Positions 11,701 to 18,906 of a stretch of 64,000 nucleotides of DNA are shown piece after piece; within the stretch, counting starts at the first letter, position 1; every line of letters starts with the position of its first letter. Under the pieces are notes generated by a model. It was given only the letters and a program-made list of their open reading frames with translations, did not search any database and was not told the origin of the DNA. The stretch comes from Sphingobacteriales bacterium (lineage in GTDB: Bacteria > Bacteroidota > Bacteroidia > Chitinophagales > UBA2359), in contig CP064999.1 in the NCBI GenBank assembly GCA_016700115.1, positions 1,798,001 through 1,862,000 on the forward strand, given 5' to 3'. The translations under genes and the position numbers were made by a program.

Positions 11701-14700
11701 CTTTTTCAGTGCGCCGATACTGGGTAACTGTACATTCTCGGGCAACTATGCTTCAAATAGCGGTGGAGCCATGTATAGTACTACCTCAACGCCAACCATT
11801 AACAATAGCATATTATGGGGCAACGGAACAGAAATTGCAGGCACAACCACTGTAGCCCACTCCATCGTGCAAGGCGGCTTTTCAGGTGCTGTCAATGTCA
11901 ACCCGATGTTCGTGAACCCCAATAACCCCGCCGGCCTCGATGGCATACACAGCACCAACGATGACGGATTAAGACTACAAATAGGTAGTCCGGCGGTGAA
12001 TAGCGGCAATAATGCCCTCGTTCTTGCAGGTACCCTTACCGATATTACCGGTGCTGTACGCATTTCAGACGGTATTGTGGATATGGGTGCTTATGAAGGC
12101 GCATTTTCGCCGGTGGTTTGTGGCGGAAACGTATTATACGTAGATGCCAATGTACCAACCGGTGGGAATGGTGCTTCATGGGTTTTGGCTTTCAACAACT
12201 TAAATGATGCCCTTTATGTAGCGTGGAACTGCCCTGATGTGGACAGTATTTTGGTGGCTGCCGGCACATACAAACCCAACAGAAAGCCTTACGAAATGCA
12301 ACCCGATAAAACCGGAGTGCAAATTTCCACCGCAGATGCCCGAGATGTTACTTTCCACATCAGAACCGCCCTTACTGTTTTGGGTGGATACCCAAGCGGC
12401 GGCGGGGTTCGAAATGCACAAAACAATCTTACCCGTTTAGAACCCGATGTGGATGCGGGGGTAACTGCTTACCATGTGGTGTATATAGATGCTAACGCAT
12501 ATTGGACTCCGGCTAATTCAGTTACAACGCTAGATGGCTTTAATATAAGTGGTGCTATTGCCGATGGCAACGAAATACTTCCGTTAAATGGCTTTGACTT
12601 GCACCAAAACTTCGGAGGTGGAGTATATGTAAATGGAGGCAATGTGCATATAAGCAACAACCGTTTTAACTTTCATCAAGCCAACCGAGGCGCAGGCATT
12701 TATCTGCACGAAAGCAATGCCAATATTGACAACAACGAGATAACCGACAACGATGCAATTAGGGGTGCCGGTATTTACTCCACCGGCTGCACAAACAGCA
12801 TTGTCAATAACAGCTTTTTGCGAAACGATGCCGGCAATTCGGGCGGGGGTATTTACAGTCAACAAAGCTCCAACTCTTTAAACGGCAATAGATTAGCCAC
12901 TAACACCGCATTGGGCATAGGCGGTGCTTACTTTGCCACCGGAGGAACAACAGTAGCTGTTGACAACACCTTTGAGGTAAACGAAACACAAAACAACGGA
13001 GGTGCAATTTACCTGCAATCGGGTAATCATACATTTACCGCCAATACTATGGTTAACAATACCGCCAACTTTGGAGCAGCCGTCTATTCCAACGCCGATG
13101 TTTTGAATTGTATCAACAATGTTATTGCCAACAATATAGCCAATATGCAAGGCGGCGGGTTGTATCTTGTTAATGGAATATCAAGTTTGGTAAGTAATAC
13201 CCTTTTCGACAATAAAGCCCAACAAGAAGGTGGAGGTGTGAATGCCCAAGCAGGTGAACACCAATTTGACAACAACATTTTTTGGAACAATCAAATAGGA
13301 AATAATCCCAACTTACCCGGTGCCGACTACCACAATAATAATACGGCTATCCTATTGTTTAACCATAGCCTGTTACAATTCAGCATCGGCGCATATAATC
13401 CTTTTGATTTTGGCATCGGTAATATTTTTGGGCAAAACCCGATGTTTGTTGATTTAGCCAATATTACAGGACCCGACAACACTCACCGGACTACCGATGA
13501 TGGCTTGCGTTTACAAGCGGGCAGCCCCGCTATTGATGCCGGCAACGATGCCTACCTCCCTGCAGGCATGACCACCGATATAACCGGTAATCCCAGAGTG
13601 TCTATGGCTTCGGTTGATATGGGTGCATACGAAAAGGAAAATACAGTGGTATGCCTTGTATTTGCCGGCATACAAACCAATGCCAACAGCAACTGTACCG
13701 CTACAAGCATGGAGATTACCGCCACTGGTGGCGTTTCGTACCTGTGGGAAAACGGCTCAACCGTCAACCCACGCACAGTGAGTGCTTCGGGTAGCTATAG
13801 CGTAACCGTAACTAGCGCCAATGGCTGTACTGCTTCGGAAAACATTCAGGTTATTGTGAGTCAGTTGCCTCAGTTGGTGGTGAACATAAACGGTACTTCA
13901 AGTGCCTGTGTGGGCAGTAACATCAATTTGCAAGCAAGTGCTAATATGTCAGCAACTTATGAATGGTCGGGACCTAATGGCTTTTCATTTAACGGCCCAT
14001 ATTTTACCATCACTATTGCTACTGCGGCAATGTCGGGTATTTACACGGTTACGGCTACCAATGCAGACGGTTGTACCCAAACCGCAAGCCGGTTGGTCAC
14101 GGTGAGTGCTACTACACCCACCCTTAGCGGAAATACCCAAATTTGCACCGGAAATACTATTTCATTAACAGCTTTTGGCGGAAACAGTTATGCCTGGAGT
14201 GGACCGGGCTTTAGTGCTGCGGGCAGCAGTATTGTACGCTATAATGCTACGGTTGCCATGTCGGGTACTTATACCGTCACGGTGAGCGGTGCAGCAAGTT
14301 GTACCGGCACGGCAAGTGTTCAGGTAACGGTTCACCCGCAACCATCGGCTACTTTAAGCGGTACTTCATCGGTTTGCTCGGGAGGAACGATGACCATAAA
14401 TGCGCCGGCAGGCGGAATCAGTTACTTGTGGAGTGGCCCCAATGGTTTTACTTCTAACACCGGCAGCAGTAACAGCCTAACCCGAACACCGGCAAACACT
14501 GCAATGGCCGGTCTGTACAAAGTGACCGTCACCAATTCCGGCGGCTGCACGGCTACTGCAAGCAGGTCTGTCTCGGTCAATGCGCCTACTACGGCAAGCA
14601 TTACCGGTGCTACCGGCGTTTGTGCCAACAATACGCTTGCTCTTACCTGCACCACATCGGGCGTTAATTATCAATGGAGCGGACCCGGCGGTTTTACCTT

Positions 14701-15337
14701 TACTGGTGCTGCTATGACCCGAAACCCTGCTGTGGCAGGTACTTATATAGTGACTGTTACCAATGCAGCAGGCTGCATCAGTACCGCAAGCAGAAATGTT
14801 ACAATTAACCCCGCACCTGTTCCAAGCATCATGAACAATAGCAATTGCAACCGAATTTGGCTTATTGCCTCGGGCGGAAACAGCTATCAATGGAGCGGAC
14901 CTAATAGTTACTCCTTTACCGGAACTACCGTAAACCGCAATCCGGCTACGTCTGCCATGTTTGGCACTTACACCGTAACAGTTACCGGAAGTGGTGGTTG
15001 TACGGCATCGGCAAGCATTACGGTAACTTGTAGCTCCGGCAAAACGATAGATGAAGAAGAAGCTGTTTTGATGTCAAATGCTACACTTTTTGCTTATCCA
15101 AATCCGGCAAAAGGAGCAACCACCATTACCTTCCAAACAAATATGGCAGAGGAGGTACGGTTATCTTTACATGATTTGAACGGACAAGAAGTTATACATA
15201 TATTCAACGGAAAGGTAGATGCAGGCATTACACATCATGTTACCACCGATGTTAGTCACTTGCCTGCCGGCACCTATCTCGTGATGCTGCTCCGAAGTGC
15301 CGGAAGTAGTTTAACGCTGCGTTTAATCGTACAATAA
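2723..15337 (+). CDS. Giant modular T9SS-secreted surface adhesin: beta-helix modules, EGF-like repeats, Ig/PKD-like repeats
   Basis: A 4,204-residue protein, starting at ATG 2723 (an in-frame ATG at 2696 lacks support and would sit too near the promoter). In order: hydrophobic export segment (~24-38); two repeats with C-LFYICLTDDANDGWDG / C-LYSICLYDFTNDGWDD (~53-245); two Ig-like repeats (~275-430); beta-helix module A1 (nt ~4018-5530); ten EGF-like repeats (nt 5537-6670); an Ig-like repeat; beta-helix modules B1, B2, B3 (from nt ~6925, ~9005, ~10945, with an Ig-like insert before B3); module A2 (nt ~12115-13640); six Ig/PKD-like repeats (nt ~13650-15030); and a T9SS type A sorting domain starting YPNPAKGATTI (nt ~15090). 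Beta-helix modules start YVD-x-S...W-x-TA and end SPA-x-N-x-G...DMGAYE (choice-of-anchor Q type), with many GGA-I-x-N Pmp-like turns. It is probably exported by the T9SS and attached to the cell surface. Adhesion is inferred from architecture, and no ligand can be named. Confidence 0.88.
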   Translation: MKTYPRLFVQTNHTKQSITGLVKNIWLLCFLWAITGLLKPDETIGKVGIVEEDTCLFYICLTDDANDGWDGGYLFVWVNDDLALSNLTLTEDTGLACFSFILNPGDIVHVEYIAGSDGAENGYFITPVIDSDPIFQTNFGEEPPYWETITQLCGEVEDEGNFCLYSICLYDFTNDGWDDAAISILLNDTYILENITRLPGTEMTCFDFWVQAGTEVVVTYSPGVANSQDNFYIVFDGSNGSGNELHNSLNDGNIPLDTVVLPNPCIDENGPDCNYSGFAYISTFPNPAELNCSITSINLTASGGISYLWDDDSNNPIREVNTPGDYFVTVTDINGCTADAGITISLNNTSPDASITTSPNTTELTCDIIEIELTAEWGGIMYEWNNGVADPYIMASIPGTYAVTVTGSNGCTASQSIEITDGCTLSQNCPSYVTLYVDASVPTSGNGQTWGTAFKTLVEALEIAWQCPNVDSILVASGVYKPTKKPYEMLPNKTGSEINTSDARDATFHIRTGLSVLGGFPNGGGPRDPAIFPTYLAPDIDGVPVYHAVYLDASSYWTPTFDVTTLNGFVITGAEAQSPNIYPINGFDLHQNYGGGVYVNGGNVSIGNNRLNFNQANRGAAIYLYDCNATICNNDVTDNDAIRGAGIYTTGSLNGIVNNQIQRNEANHSGGGIYSHQSTNSLTNNKFTHNKALGVGGAYFTTEGITIAINNTFEVNEALNNGGAAYLESGNHTFTANSLLSNLSDNGAAIYSNADILDCINNVIANNNAAIQGGGLYLVNGFATFANNTLIGNTSALLGSGIYTEDGNHTLNNNIFWNNQTNSNPNTPGADYFNNFAFNTFKHNLLQLTVTDYNPADLGATATGNIFAQNPLFEDINNVIGLDVIHRTNDDGLRLQTGSPALNAGDNSLIPAGITTDIIGANRIRQSTVDLGAYETSPPPCILICSNGGTATYDENDNCSCECPPGYSGANCENYNPCYNLICQNGGVPTADGSGNCGCECPPGYSSANCENYNPCYNHPCQNGGVPTADGSGNCGCVCPPGYSGANCENYNPCYNHPCQNGGVPTADGSGNCGCVCPPGYSGANCENYNPCYNHPCQNGGVPTADGSGNCGCVCPPGYSGANCENYNPCYNHPCQNGGVPLADGSGNCGCVCPPGYSGANCENYNPCYNHPCQNGGVPLADGSGNCGCTCPPGFEGANCETPIPCFSHTCQNGGIPIPEGEECGCQCPTGFIGDNCEIEVCVGVTCQNGGIPLATGENCACQCPPGFTGNNCETPIPCYTHSCQNGGLIVSNPDSTCGCECPPGYEGNNCETISPCTPVVISTSGNTNICTDGEFVTLNAGSGYTAYQWNVMGGNATVQSIVVNTAGLYTVTVTGGNGCTAQGSITITQNCPPFVCPAGTTLYVDQSVGTSGNGTSWATAYKTFDEALFAAHNCPGITTINVAQGTYKPTRKPYQNGQEMMTPDARDITFHLPNNVGIYGGFQMGGSARDVASYPTILSGDILGNDVVTVNGSTLISMTGNTENAYHILLSVSDTTTTVLDGFTTSGGNANGISHITVEGEMVSRTGGGGIYLIHSSPHINDCAFENNSANGGGAMRNITSSPLIELCKFNRNEATNGGAIMNEHTADPSLLHCVFVANKAVNHGGAMFNSSSTPNINSCTFNGNEAGYVGGAIRNVSASPNFVFCSFSYNKAKEGGAFQNRQSSPIINNTLFSSNEATEKGGAICNDDSSPQLNNCTFGSNSAGVSGGAFSNDNNSSPTIMNSSFSTNTAQKNGGAISTNQSTLTLNSCIFLENECLSTTSYGGALQSSNSALIINSCTFSGNSAYYGGGSIFCLKSSQQINNSKFINNGTLGSWTGIQTPNISYGGSIRNDVTNAEIKNCIFSDNYTTTLGGAICHTSENLTLNNCIFKQNYTPKLGGSLYLNSGVFKNIIVNNSVFSDNEADLDGSAIFAEGNSSIFTITNCTFSDNKSNSGGAAFKNNYSNATLNNCIFWNNGTEIVSAGTFTANVSNSIVQGGYAGAIDVNPMFVNSANPAGPDGICRTADDGLRLQAGSPAINTGDNAHIPTGITTDITGAARIQNGIVDMGAYEHYICPGAVVFVDQSIGTSGDGTSWATAFATLDEALYAAHNCPEINTINVAQGTYKPTRKPYQNGLEITTPNDRDFTFHLPNDVAIYGGFPSGGGVRNIVANPTILSGDLNGDDIISGSGSTLSITGNAENVFHVVLSVSDSDATLLNGFTITGGNANGIFAGSITVEGKDIYQHGGGAMQACSSWVILQNCTLSGNSATDGGALYNNFYAYPSLKNSTLSGNAATNHGGAIFNYFSSPDLSQCNLMGNICGNSGGAIFSTELSAPVIINCTLSGNRAQKGGAMFTTSSFFGTVDIPTIITNSAFMQNNAQSEGGALHNNASVLLKINNSTFGNNTAGTYGGAIYNSNAGNTTVGNCTITGNTATTNGGAVYNTSGSLSIYNSILWNNNTQISGTPATVSHSIVQGGYAGATDSNPLFTNPANLAGPDGIHRTADDGITLQSSSPAINSGNNTLISAGITTDITGASRIQYGTVDMGAYETANVCPDLSAVAGMAIITNSTCTDCALSGGNISAPSVNPCLPGSTLHYSTDNGTTWTSTLPVYNQSTPITILTRCICDADPSTYSFMGSVTTIPGVCTPVTAGITGNTLSFSGQTTLTATGGIQYLWNGGNSPNNAINIFTTSGNYTVTVTGSNGCTNSATVNITVNTCIDTLYVDQSIGASGDGLSWATALKTLDEALYLAHNCPDVTTINVAQGIYKPTRKPYLNGQETTTPDARDITFHLPNGVDIYGGFPNGGGTRNTALNPTILSGDLLGNDLISGSGFNLTINGNVENAYHVVLSVEDDEATLLDGFTITGGNADGPLLSAIAVETKTIYRNSGGALYCMWSEIKVNDCTFTGNAAYNGAGLYNNKSSLILSNNTFVQNLGDNEGGGIFNHMSSPELNNLVFIGNLAMNGGGMVNSFFSAPILGNCTFSGNYASNSGGAMYSTTSTPTINNSILWGNGTEIAGTTTVAHSIVQGGFSGAVNVNPMFVNPNNPAGLDGIHSTNDDGLRLQIGSPAVNSGNNALVLAGTLTDITGAVRISDGIVDMGAYEGAFSPVVCGGNVLYVDANVPTGGNGASWVLAFNNLNDALYVAWNCPDVDSILVAAGTYKPNRKPYEMQPDKTGVQISTADARDVTFHIRTALTVLGGYPSGGGVRNAQNNLTRLEPDVDAGVTAYHVVYIDANAYWTPANSVTTLDGFNISGAIADGNEILPLNGFDLHQNFGGGVYVNGGNVHISNNRFNFHQANRGAGIYLHESNANIDNNEITDNDAIRGAGIYSTGCTNSIVNNSFLRNDAGNSGGGIYSQQSSNSLNGNRLATNTALGIGGAYFATGGTTVAVDNTFEVNETQNNGGAIYLQSGNHTFTANTMVNNTANFGAAVYSNADVLNCINNVIANNIANMQGGGLYLVNGISSLVSNTLFDNKAQQEGGGVNAQAGEHQFDNNIFWNNQIGNNPNLPGADYHNNNTAILLFNHSLLQFSIGAYNPFDFGIGNIFGQNPMFVDLANITGPDNTHRTTDDGLRLQAGSPAIDAGNDAYLPAGMTTDITGNPRVSMASVDMGAYEKENTVVCLVFAGIQTNANSNCTATSMEITATGGVSYLWENGSTVNPRTVSASGSYSVTVTSANGCTASENIQVIVSQLPQLVVNINGTSSACVGSNINLQASANMSATYEWSGPNGFSFNGPYFTITIATAAMSGIYTVTATNADGCTQTASRLVTVSATTPTLSGNTQICTGNTISLTAFGGNSYAWSGPGFSAAGSSIVRYNATVAMSGTYTVTVSGAASCTGTASVQVTVHPQPSATLSGTSSVCSGGTMTINAPAGGISYLWSGPNGFTSNTGSSNSLTRTPANTAMAGLYKVTVTNSGGCTATASRSVSVNAPTTASITGATGVCANNTLALTCTTSGVNYQWSGPGGFTFTGAAMTRNPAVAGTYIVTVTNAAGCISTASRNVTINPAPVPSIMNNSNCNRIWLIASGGNSYQWSGPNSYSFTGTTVNRNPATSAMFGTYTVTVTGSGGCTASASITVTCSSGKTIDEEEAVLMSNATLFAYPNPAKGATTITFQTNMAEEVRLSLHDLNGQEVIHIFNGKVDAGITHHVTTDVSHLPAGTYLVMLLRSAGSSLTLRLIVQ
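4018..13640 (+). repeat. Five large beta-helix modules in the order A1 / B1-B2-B3 / A2 inside the giant adhesin
   Basis: Each module opens with a YVD...SGNGxxW segment and a KPT(R/K)KPY motif and closes with a DITG...DMGAYE segment. A1 (~4018-5530) and A2 (~12115-13640) share landmarks such as GFDLHQN(Y/F)GGGVYVNGGNV that the B modules lack. B1-B3 (~6925-9000, ~9005-10440, ~10945-12095) share INVAQGTYKPTRKPY and ATLLNGFTITGGNANG-like segments. The two A modules therefore bracket the B block. Confidence 0.75.
5537..6670 (+). repeat. Ten tandem EGF-like repeats (about 114 bp each) in the giant adhesin
   Basis: Each unit has six cysteines in the EGF pattern CxxxxCQNGG...CGCxCPPGYSGxNCE. Units 3-7 are nearly identical at both DNA and protein level (CYNHPCQNGGVP, then TADG or LADG). 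Units 1, 2 and 8-10 are diverged. The identical core points to recent expansion by unequal recombination or slippage. Confidence 0.9.
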
Positions 15338-15401
15338 CGTGAGTAACCGTCTCTTGTCACCTAATATTCTTTACTATGCAATGATTGGGGCATTTAGCAA
15401 T

Positions 15402-15444
15402 CAAAGAGCGCAAAGCCTTTAAAAAAATGAGTTTGCGATCTTTG
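15402..15444 (+). terminator. Hairpin terminator after the giant adhesin (copy 2 of the repeated intergenic element)
   Basis: The arms CAAAGAGCGCAAAGCC and GAGTTTGCGATCTTTG pair over most of their length. It lies 64 bp after the adhesin stop and is followed by CTCTGCTAACCTTTCAAA, exactly as after the hairpin at 2572. Confidence 0.6.
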
Positions 15445-15482
15445 ATTTGCTCTGCTAACCTTTCAAATTGTGTGTTTTTTGG

Positions 15483-15514
15483 TTTGTGCCGGCTTTGTTT
15501 TTGGGGTAATTTTA
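15483..15514 (+). promoter_or_regulatory. Promoter of the gene at 15576
   Basis: TTTG at 15483-15486, 20 bp spacer, TAATTTTA at 15507-15514 (one mismatch to TAnnTTTG). The -33 box sits in the same repeated sequence context as the promoter at 2651. Confidence 0.5.
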
Positions 15515-15575
15515 CACTATCAAATACCCCAATCATCATATAAAATCATTCACCAAAAAACAAACCCAATATTAT

Positions 15576-16637
15576 ATGAAACAGTTAACCTTCCTTGTTA
15601 TGTTTGTACTAACACATCTTGCCAACGCACAAACACCGGAGTTAGTGCCCGACTATACCGGTAAAACCAATTACCTTGCCCCCAAAGGCTGGGCAATTGA
15701 CGCACAACAAAACGGTGCTAATTATATTTGGATGGCTGTTCAAAACAATACGGCTCAGTCGCCGGTAATAGCATCTATTATCCTTCCTATCCAAAACGGA
15801 CAACTCAACAACCTGCTCACAGCCACCCTTGCCGAAACATTTTCCGACCTCCAAGCATATTCATCCACTACAACCAATGACAACGATTTTCATGTTTTGT
15901 TATCGGGCATAAGAGCAGGTCAGGTAAACCAAATTGCCGCATTTATTGTACGCGACCCGGGTAAATTTTTGTTTATTAACTTCTTTGCTGCCACACCCAC
16001 CTTGTTTGACCAATTGGGAAGAGGCGGATTATTGTACGATTGTATGCAGCAACAAAACCCCCACGATTATGGCTCTATGGCAAACAATAGTTTTTACAAT
16101 GTCTATGACCCTCAATCCGATATGATAAACGGGCAATACAATATGCAGAGTTTTCAGTTGCAGGATTATATCCTTCAAAACTCAAAACCCGTTACTCAAC
16201 AAGATTTGGTGGGGCAGTGGATGCAAGCCGTTTCTTACAGCACCGGAAACGACTATCAGGCGGTGGTTTCCGGCAATATTAAATATGGGGAAAACGGACA
16301 TGCTCATCTGTTAGACCTTAATCATAATGGCACTTATAAACTGACTTATTACTACAAAAATGTGGCTTATGGCACCGAAAACACTTGCCAAATGGTGGAA
16401 AACGGCACATTCACCATACAAAATAACCAACTCATACTAAAACGCACCCGTTATTCAGGCGATTTTGTGGTATATGGCAAACGCACAGAGGAAGATAAAT
16501 CCAATTTGCCCGGTCGCACGTTTGACATCGGGCTGCTGAGCGATAAAAAACATTTGGCTCTAAAAGGCCCCGAATTTGAATACAGCATTTCATCAGATTT
16601 TGGTACACTAAGGTTGGGTTTTACCAAGGTTAAATAA
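15576..16637 (+). CDS. Secreted hypothetical protein
   Basis: A 353-residue protein with a clear signal peptide (MKQLTFLVMFVLTHLANA, cleavage likely before Q19). The mature part has no recognised motif. Residues ~20-165 are an alpha/beta region, and the C-terminal ~145 residues (DLVGQWMQAV...NGTYKLTYYYKN...GTFTIQNNQLILKRTRYSG) read like a lipocalin-type 'W-x-(L/Y)...G-x-Y' beta-barrel that follows a NG-T-Y pattern. That resemblance is weak. There is no T9SS sorting tail and no lipobox, so the periplasm is the likely location. It is transcribed from its own promoter behind the adhesin terminator, and no operon partner is present. Confidence 0.75.
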   Translation: MKQLTFLVMFVLTHLANAQTPELVPDYTGKTNYLAPKGWAIDAQQNGANYIWMAVQNNTAQSPVIASIILPIQNGQLNNLLTATLAETFSDLQAYSSTTTNDNDFHVLLSGIRAGQVNQIAAFIVRDPGKFLFINFFAATPTLFDQLGRGGLLYDCMQQQNPHDYGSMANNSFYNVYDPQSDMINGQYNMQSFQLQDYILQNSKPVTQQDLVGQWMQAVSYSTGNDYQAVVSGNIKYGENGHAHLLDLNHNGTYKLTYYYKNVAYGTENTCQMVENGTFTIQNNQLILKRTRYSGDFVVYGKRTEEDKSNLPGRTFDIGLLSDKKHLALKGPEFEYSISSDFGTLRLGFTKVK

Positions 16638-16821
16638 ACTTCTGTATCATTAAAGTAACTTATTTGCCCGATTACACAGACAATATCTTCTGTTACTAAA
16701 AAATATGGCTATTGATTAGTCAATTACCCAGCGATTCTCGGTTTAGCAAAAATAATATACAATAAGCTACCTGTAAATATAGGCAATAAAGTCTTTAGTT
16801 TGCCTTCAAAATGGTTAAACA

Positions 16822-17120
16822 ATGATAGACGAGTTAATAAGGTTAGTAAGAGCTGGTTTTGAGAGGATAAAAGATGTTCGCAGATTCAACCAGAGCTATT
16901 CTCTTAGCAACATGTTAGGGTTATCGTTTGCGATGTTCCACTTAAAAGACAGTTCGTTAAGTAGTTTTCGGGAGCAATTCAGTGTTCGGTCAGAGAACTT
17001 AAAAACGGTTTACGGGGTAGAAGTATTACCAGGCGATACTGCTTTACGTCAAGCCATTGATACGGTATCACCGGCGTTACTGCAAAACATGTTTAAACCG
17101 CTCATCGGCAGGTATTTTCG
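16822..17120 (+). pseudogene. N-terminal fragment of an IS transposase
   Basis: About 100 codons (MIDELIRLVRAGFERIKDVR...LSFAMFHLKDSSLSSFREQF...YGVEVLPGDTALRQAID) match the start of a transposase family common in bacterial insertion sequences; I cannot name the IS family with certainty. The similarity stops near 17095-17120, where the DNA becomes the reverse strand of a CoA-transferase gene. The open frame that runs on to 17370 is only antisense read-through of that gene. No DDE residues, right end or inverted repeats remain, so the element is dead. Confidence 0.7.
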
Positions 17121-17910
17121 GTATTTTGAGAACGTGGCACAATGTGGTAAACTGCCTGTCGCTTCCAACTGCCAAAACAATGCTTTTTCCGTCTGCACAG
17201 GAAAACACTTCGCCATAAGGAGCGATGTTGGGGTGAAGCGTTCCCATGGGTTGGGGAATATGTCCGCACATCAGCCAGTTGGTGGCCTGATTGGCCAATG
17301 CAGAAACGGCGGCATCAAACAACGAAACCTGAACCAGACAACCCTTATTTGTTTGTTGGCGCTGCCATAGTGCTGCCAAAATACCCTGTTTGAGTTGGTG
17401 AGCTGCCAACACATCAATCAGGGCAACCGGCATTTTTAAGGGTCCGCTCTGCGGAGTTCCGTTCATAAACATAAAACCCGATTCTGCCTGAAGCACAACG
17501 TCAAAACCCACCCGGTCAGACATTGGACCAAAAGCAGTGAGTTGTCCATAAATGAGTTGAGGGTTTAGTTGTTGTAGTGTTCGATAATCCATTCCGAATT
17601 TTAAATCATCGCCCGATTTAAAGTTGGTAATCACCACATCGGCCTTTTTCAGGAGATCATACACTCTGTTGCGATCTTCAGGCATATTATAGTCAACAAA
17701 TTGTATTTCTTTGTTCCAATTTACACTGCAATAATAGGCGGACAGGTTGTCGGTCGGCTCTTGAGGCAGTCTCCTGGTACGGGTAATATCACCTGTTCCG
17801 TTTTTGTTTTCGATTTTCACCACCTTTGCTCCCAATTCGGTAAAAAACTTACCGACAGCAGGTCCGGCTAATACCCCGGCTAATTCAATCACTGTTAATT
17901 TATCAAACAT
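17077..17910 (-). pseudogene. CaiB/BaiF-type (family III) CoA-transferase, 3' truncated
   Basis: Family III CoA-transferases move CoA between acyl-CoA and carboxylic acids. The start at 17910 gives MFDKLTVIELAGVLAGPAVGKFFTELGAKVVKIE, the standard N-terminus. The frame also contains RTRRLPQ, ADVVITNFKSG, YGQLTAFGP, GFDVVLQAESG and LFDAAVSALANQATNWL. Family members are usually ~370-400 residues; this one stops after 277, just past ADERF, where the transposase fragment begins. An in-frame upstream extension to 18051 is antisense to another gene remnant and is rejected as coding. The loss of about 100 C-terminal residues probably inactivates it. Confidence 0.7.
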
Positions 17911-17974
17911 TGCGCTTAATTTGACGACAAGATACTTCCAAATTCCAACTAAAAGCCGGAACCGGACTGTATTA

Positions 17975-18067
17975 GGCGGGGAAATCGTCAGCGGGCAAGG
18001 CGTGACTTTAATGAAGGTACAATGAGATGACACCGGATATGACATTGTCATTGTTACGGTGTTGTAA
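17975..18067 (+). pseudogene. Decayed 3' end of a PKD-like-domain gene, homologous to the gene at 1-488
   Basis: Read in frame, it gives GGEIVSGQGVTLMKVQ, then TGA (18023-18025) where Trp is expected, then DDTGYDIVIVTVL and TAA at 18065-18067. The gene at the left edge ends GVIISGQGTPTIQVQW...ISVMVL. The two share GGGCAAGGC and GGTGTTGTAA blocks at the same relative places. No start and no upstream domain remain. Confidence 0.6.
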
Positions 18068-18124
18068 ACCTTCGAACCTCAACCTGTGGTCATGCTATTT
18101 TGATGAGAAGTGAAATTGGGGAAT

Positions 18125-18424
18125 CTATATTCTCCCCTGTATTTTTGCCAAAATAAGAAATCCCATCAGCACGATGCCCCAGAAAAGCCAGGAAACGGTA
18201 ATTAAAAACAAACCGGTGATATATTGCTGATGTATCTCCCCAGACTCATAAGCCTTGTAGAGTACTGCTAAAACGAAAACAGAAGCCAGTCCGAACCATT
18301 GTTTCAAATAATATGGGTTTTGACCGGATGCCCGCTTAACAAATGCGGAAAATATGTAAAAGCAGGACATTGCGGCCGTTCCGGCTAACAAGCAATAGTA
18401 TAACAACTGCATGAAAAAATTCAT
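18125..18424 (-). CDS. Small membrane protein, about three transmembrane segments
   Basis: A 99-residue protein with hydrophobic segments at about residues 5-28, 45-60 and 70-92. No family recognised. Its ATG is one base downstream of the stop of the similarly sized membrane protein gene at 18426-18728, so the two are almost certainly co-transcribed and translationally linked. The pair could form a heteromeric membrane complex, but nothing in the sequence says what it does. Confidence 0.65.
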   Translation of the reverse strand: MNFFMQLLYYCLLAGTAAMSCFYIFSAFVKRASGQNPYYLKQWFGLASVFVLAVLYKAYESGEIHQQYITGLFLITVSWLFWGIVLMGFLILAKIQGRI

Positions 18425-18425
18425 A

Positions 18426-18728
18426 TTATTGCCAGCGTAAAGGACCGCTGAAAAACAAAAAACCGATTAAAATAACGAAGATGGCAACCAACCAGGTCAT
18501 CCCCAACATGGTGCAACCTTTTATATAACGCTCGCTGTTTTGAAGCAGGTGATAAGTAAAATAGAGACCGGTTCCAAAAATCAGACCGCTCAATGCCGAG
18601 ATAATGGCTTCCGATGTTTTCCCATTAGGGGCGATCAAAATTTTTACGGAAGTGGTGAGCAAAAATAACATTGCAAGGCTACTGATGCCAAAAAGTAGAA
18701 AGAAGGTAGTTTTTGCTAAAAATTCCAT
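18426..18728 (-). CDS. Small membrane protein, first gene of a two-gene unit
   Basis: A 100-residue protein with hydrophobic segments at about 6-32, 42-62 and 76-95 and short polar loops (NSERYIKGC). It resembles its neighbour in size and topology but shows little sequence identity by eye. No family recognised. It lies 178 bp downstream of cvpA, possibly in the same transcript. Confidence 0.65.
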   Translation of the reverse strand: MEFLAKTTFFLLFGISSLAMLFLLTTSVKILIAPNGKTSEAIISALSGLIFGTGLYFTYHLLQNSERYIKGCTMLGMTWLVAIFVILIGFLFFSGPLRWQ

Positions 18729-18906
18729 TGCAATCAGTTGGCAGTTTAGAAGTTGTTGAATGTTTGTTTTTTTTTAGGCCAGGCGTGGAGGATAACCCCC
18801 TTTTCAGATTGTATAGTTATCCTGATGACAGACATTTAGGTCAGAAACTGACTGAAAAAAAAGACGGGCAACAAGTAGGTATAAAAGCAGAAGTTAGAAG
18901 GTAAAA

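Noticed and set aside
16638..16821. tRNA or other RNA gene, here and in other intergenic gaps
   Set aside because: I looked for T-loop and anticodon-arm patterns in the gaps and saw none; a covariance search would be decisive.
17120..17370. C-terminal continuation of the transposase frame
   Set aside because: It is the reverse strand of the CoA-transferase gene, which shows clear family motifs.
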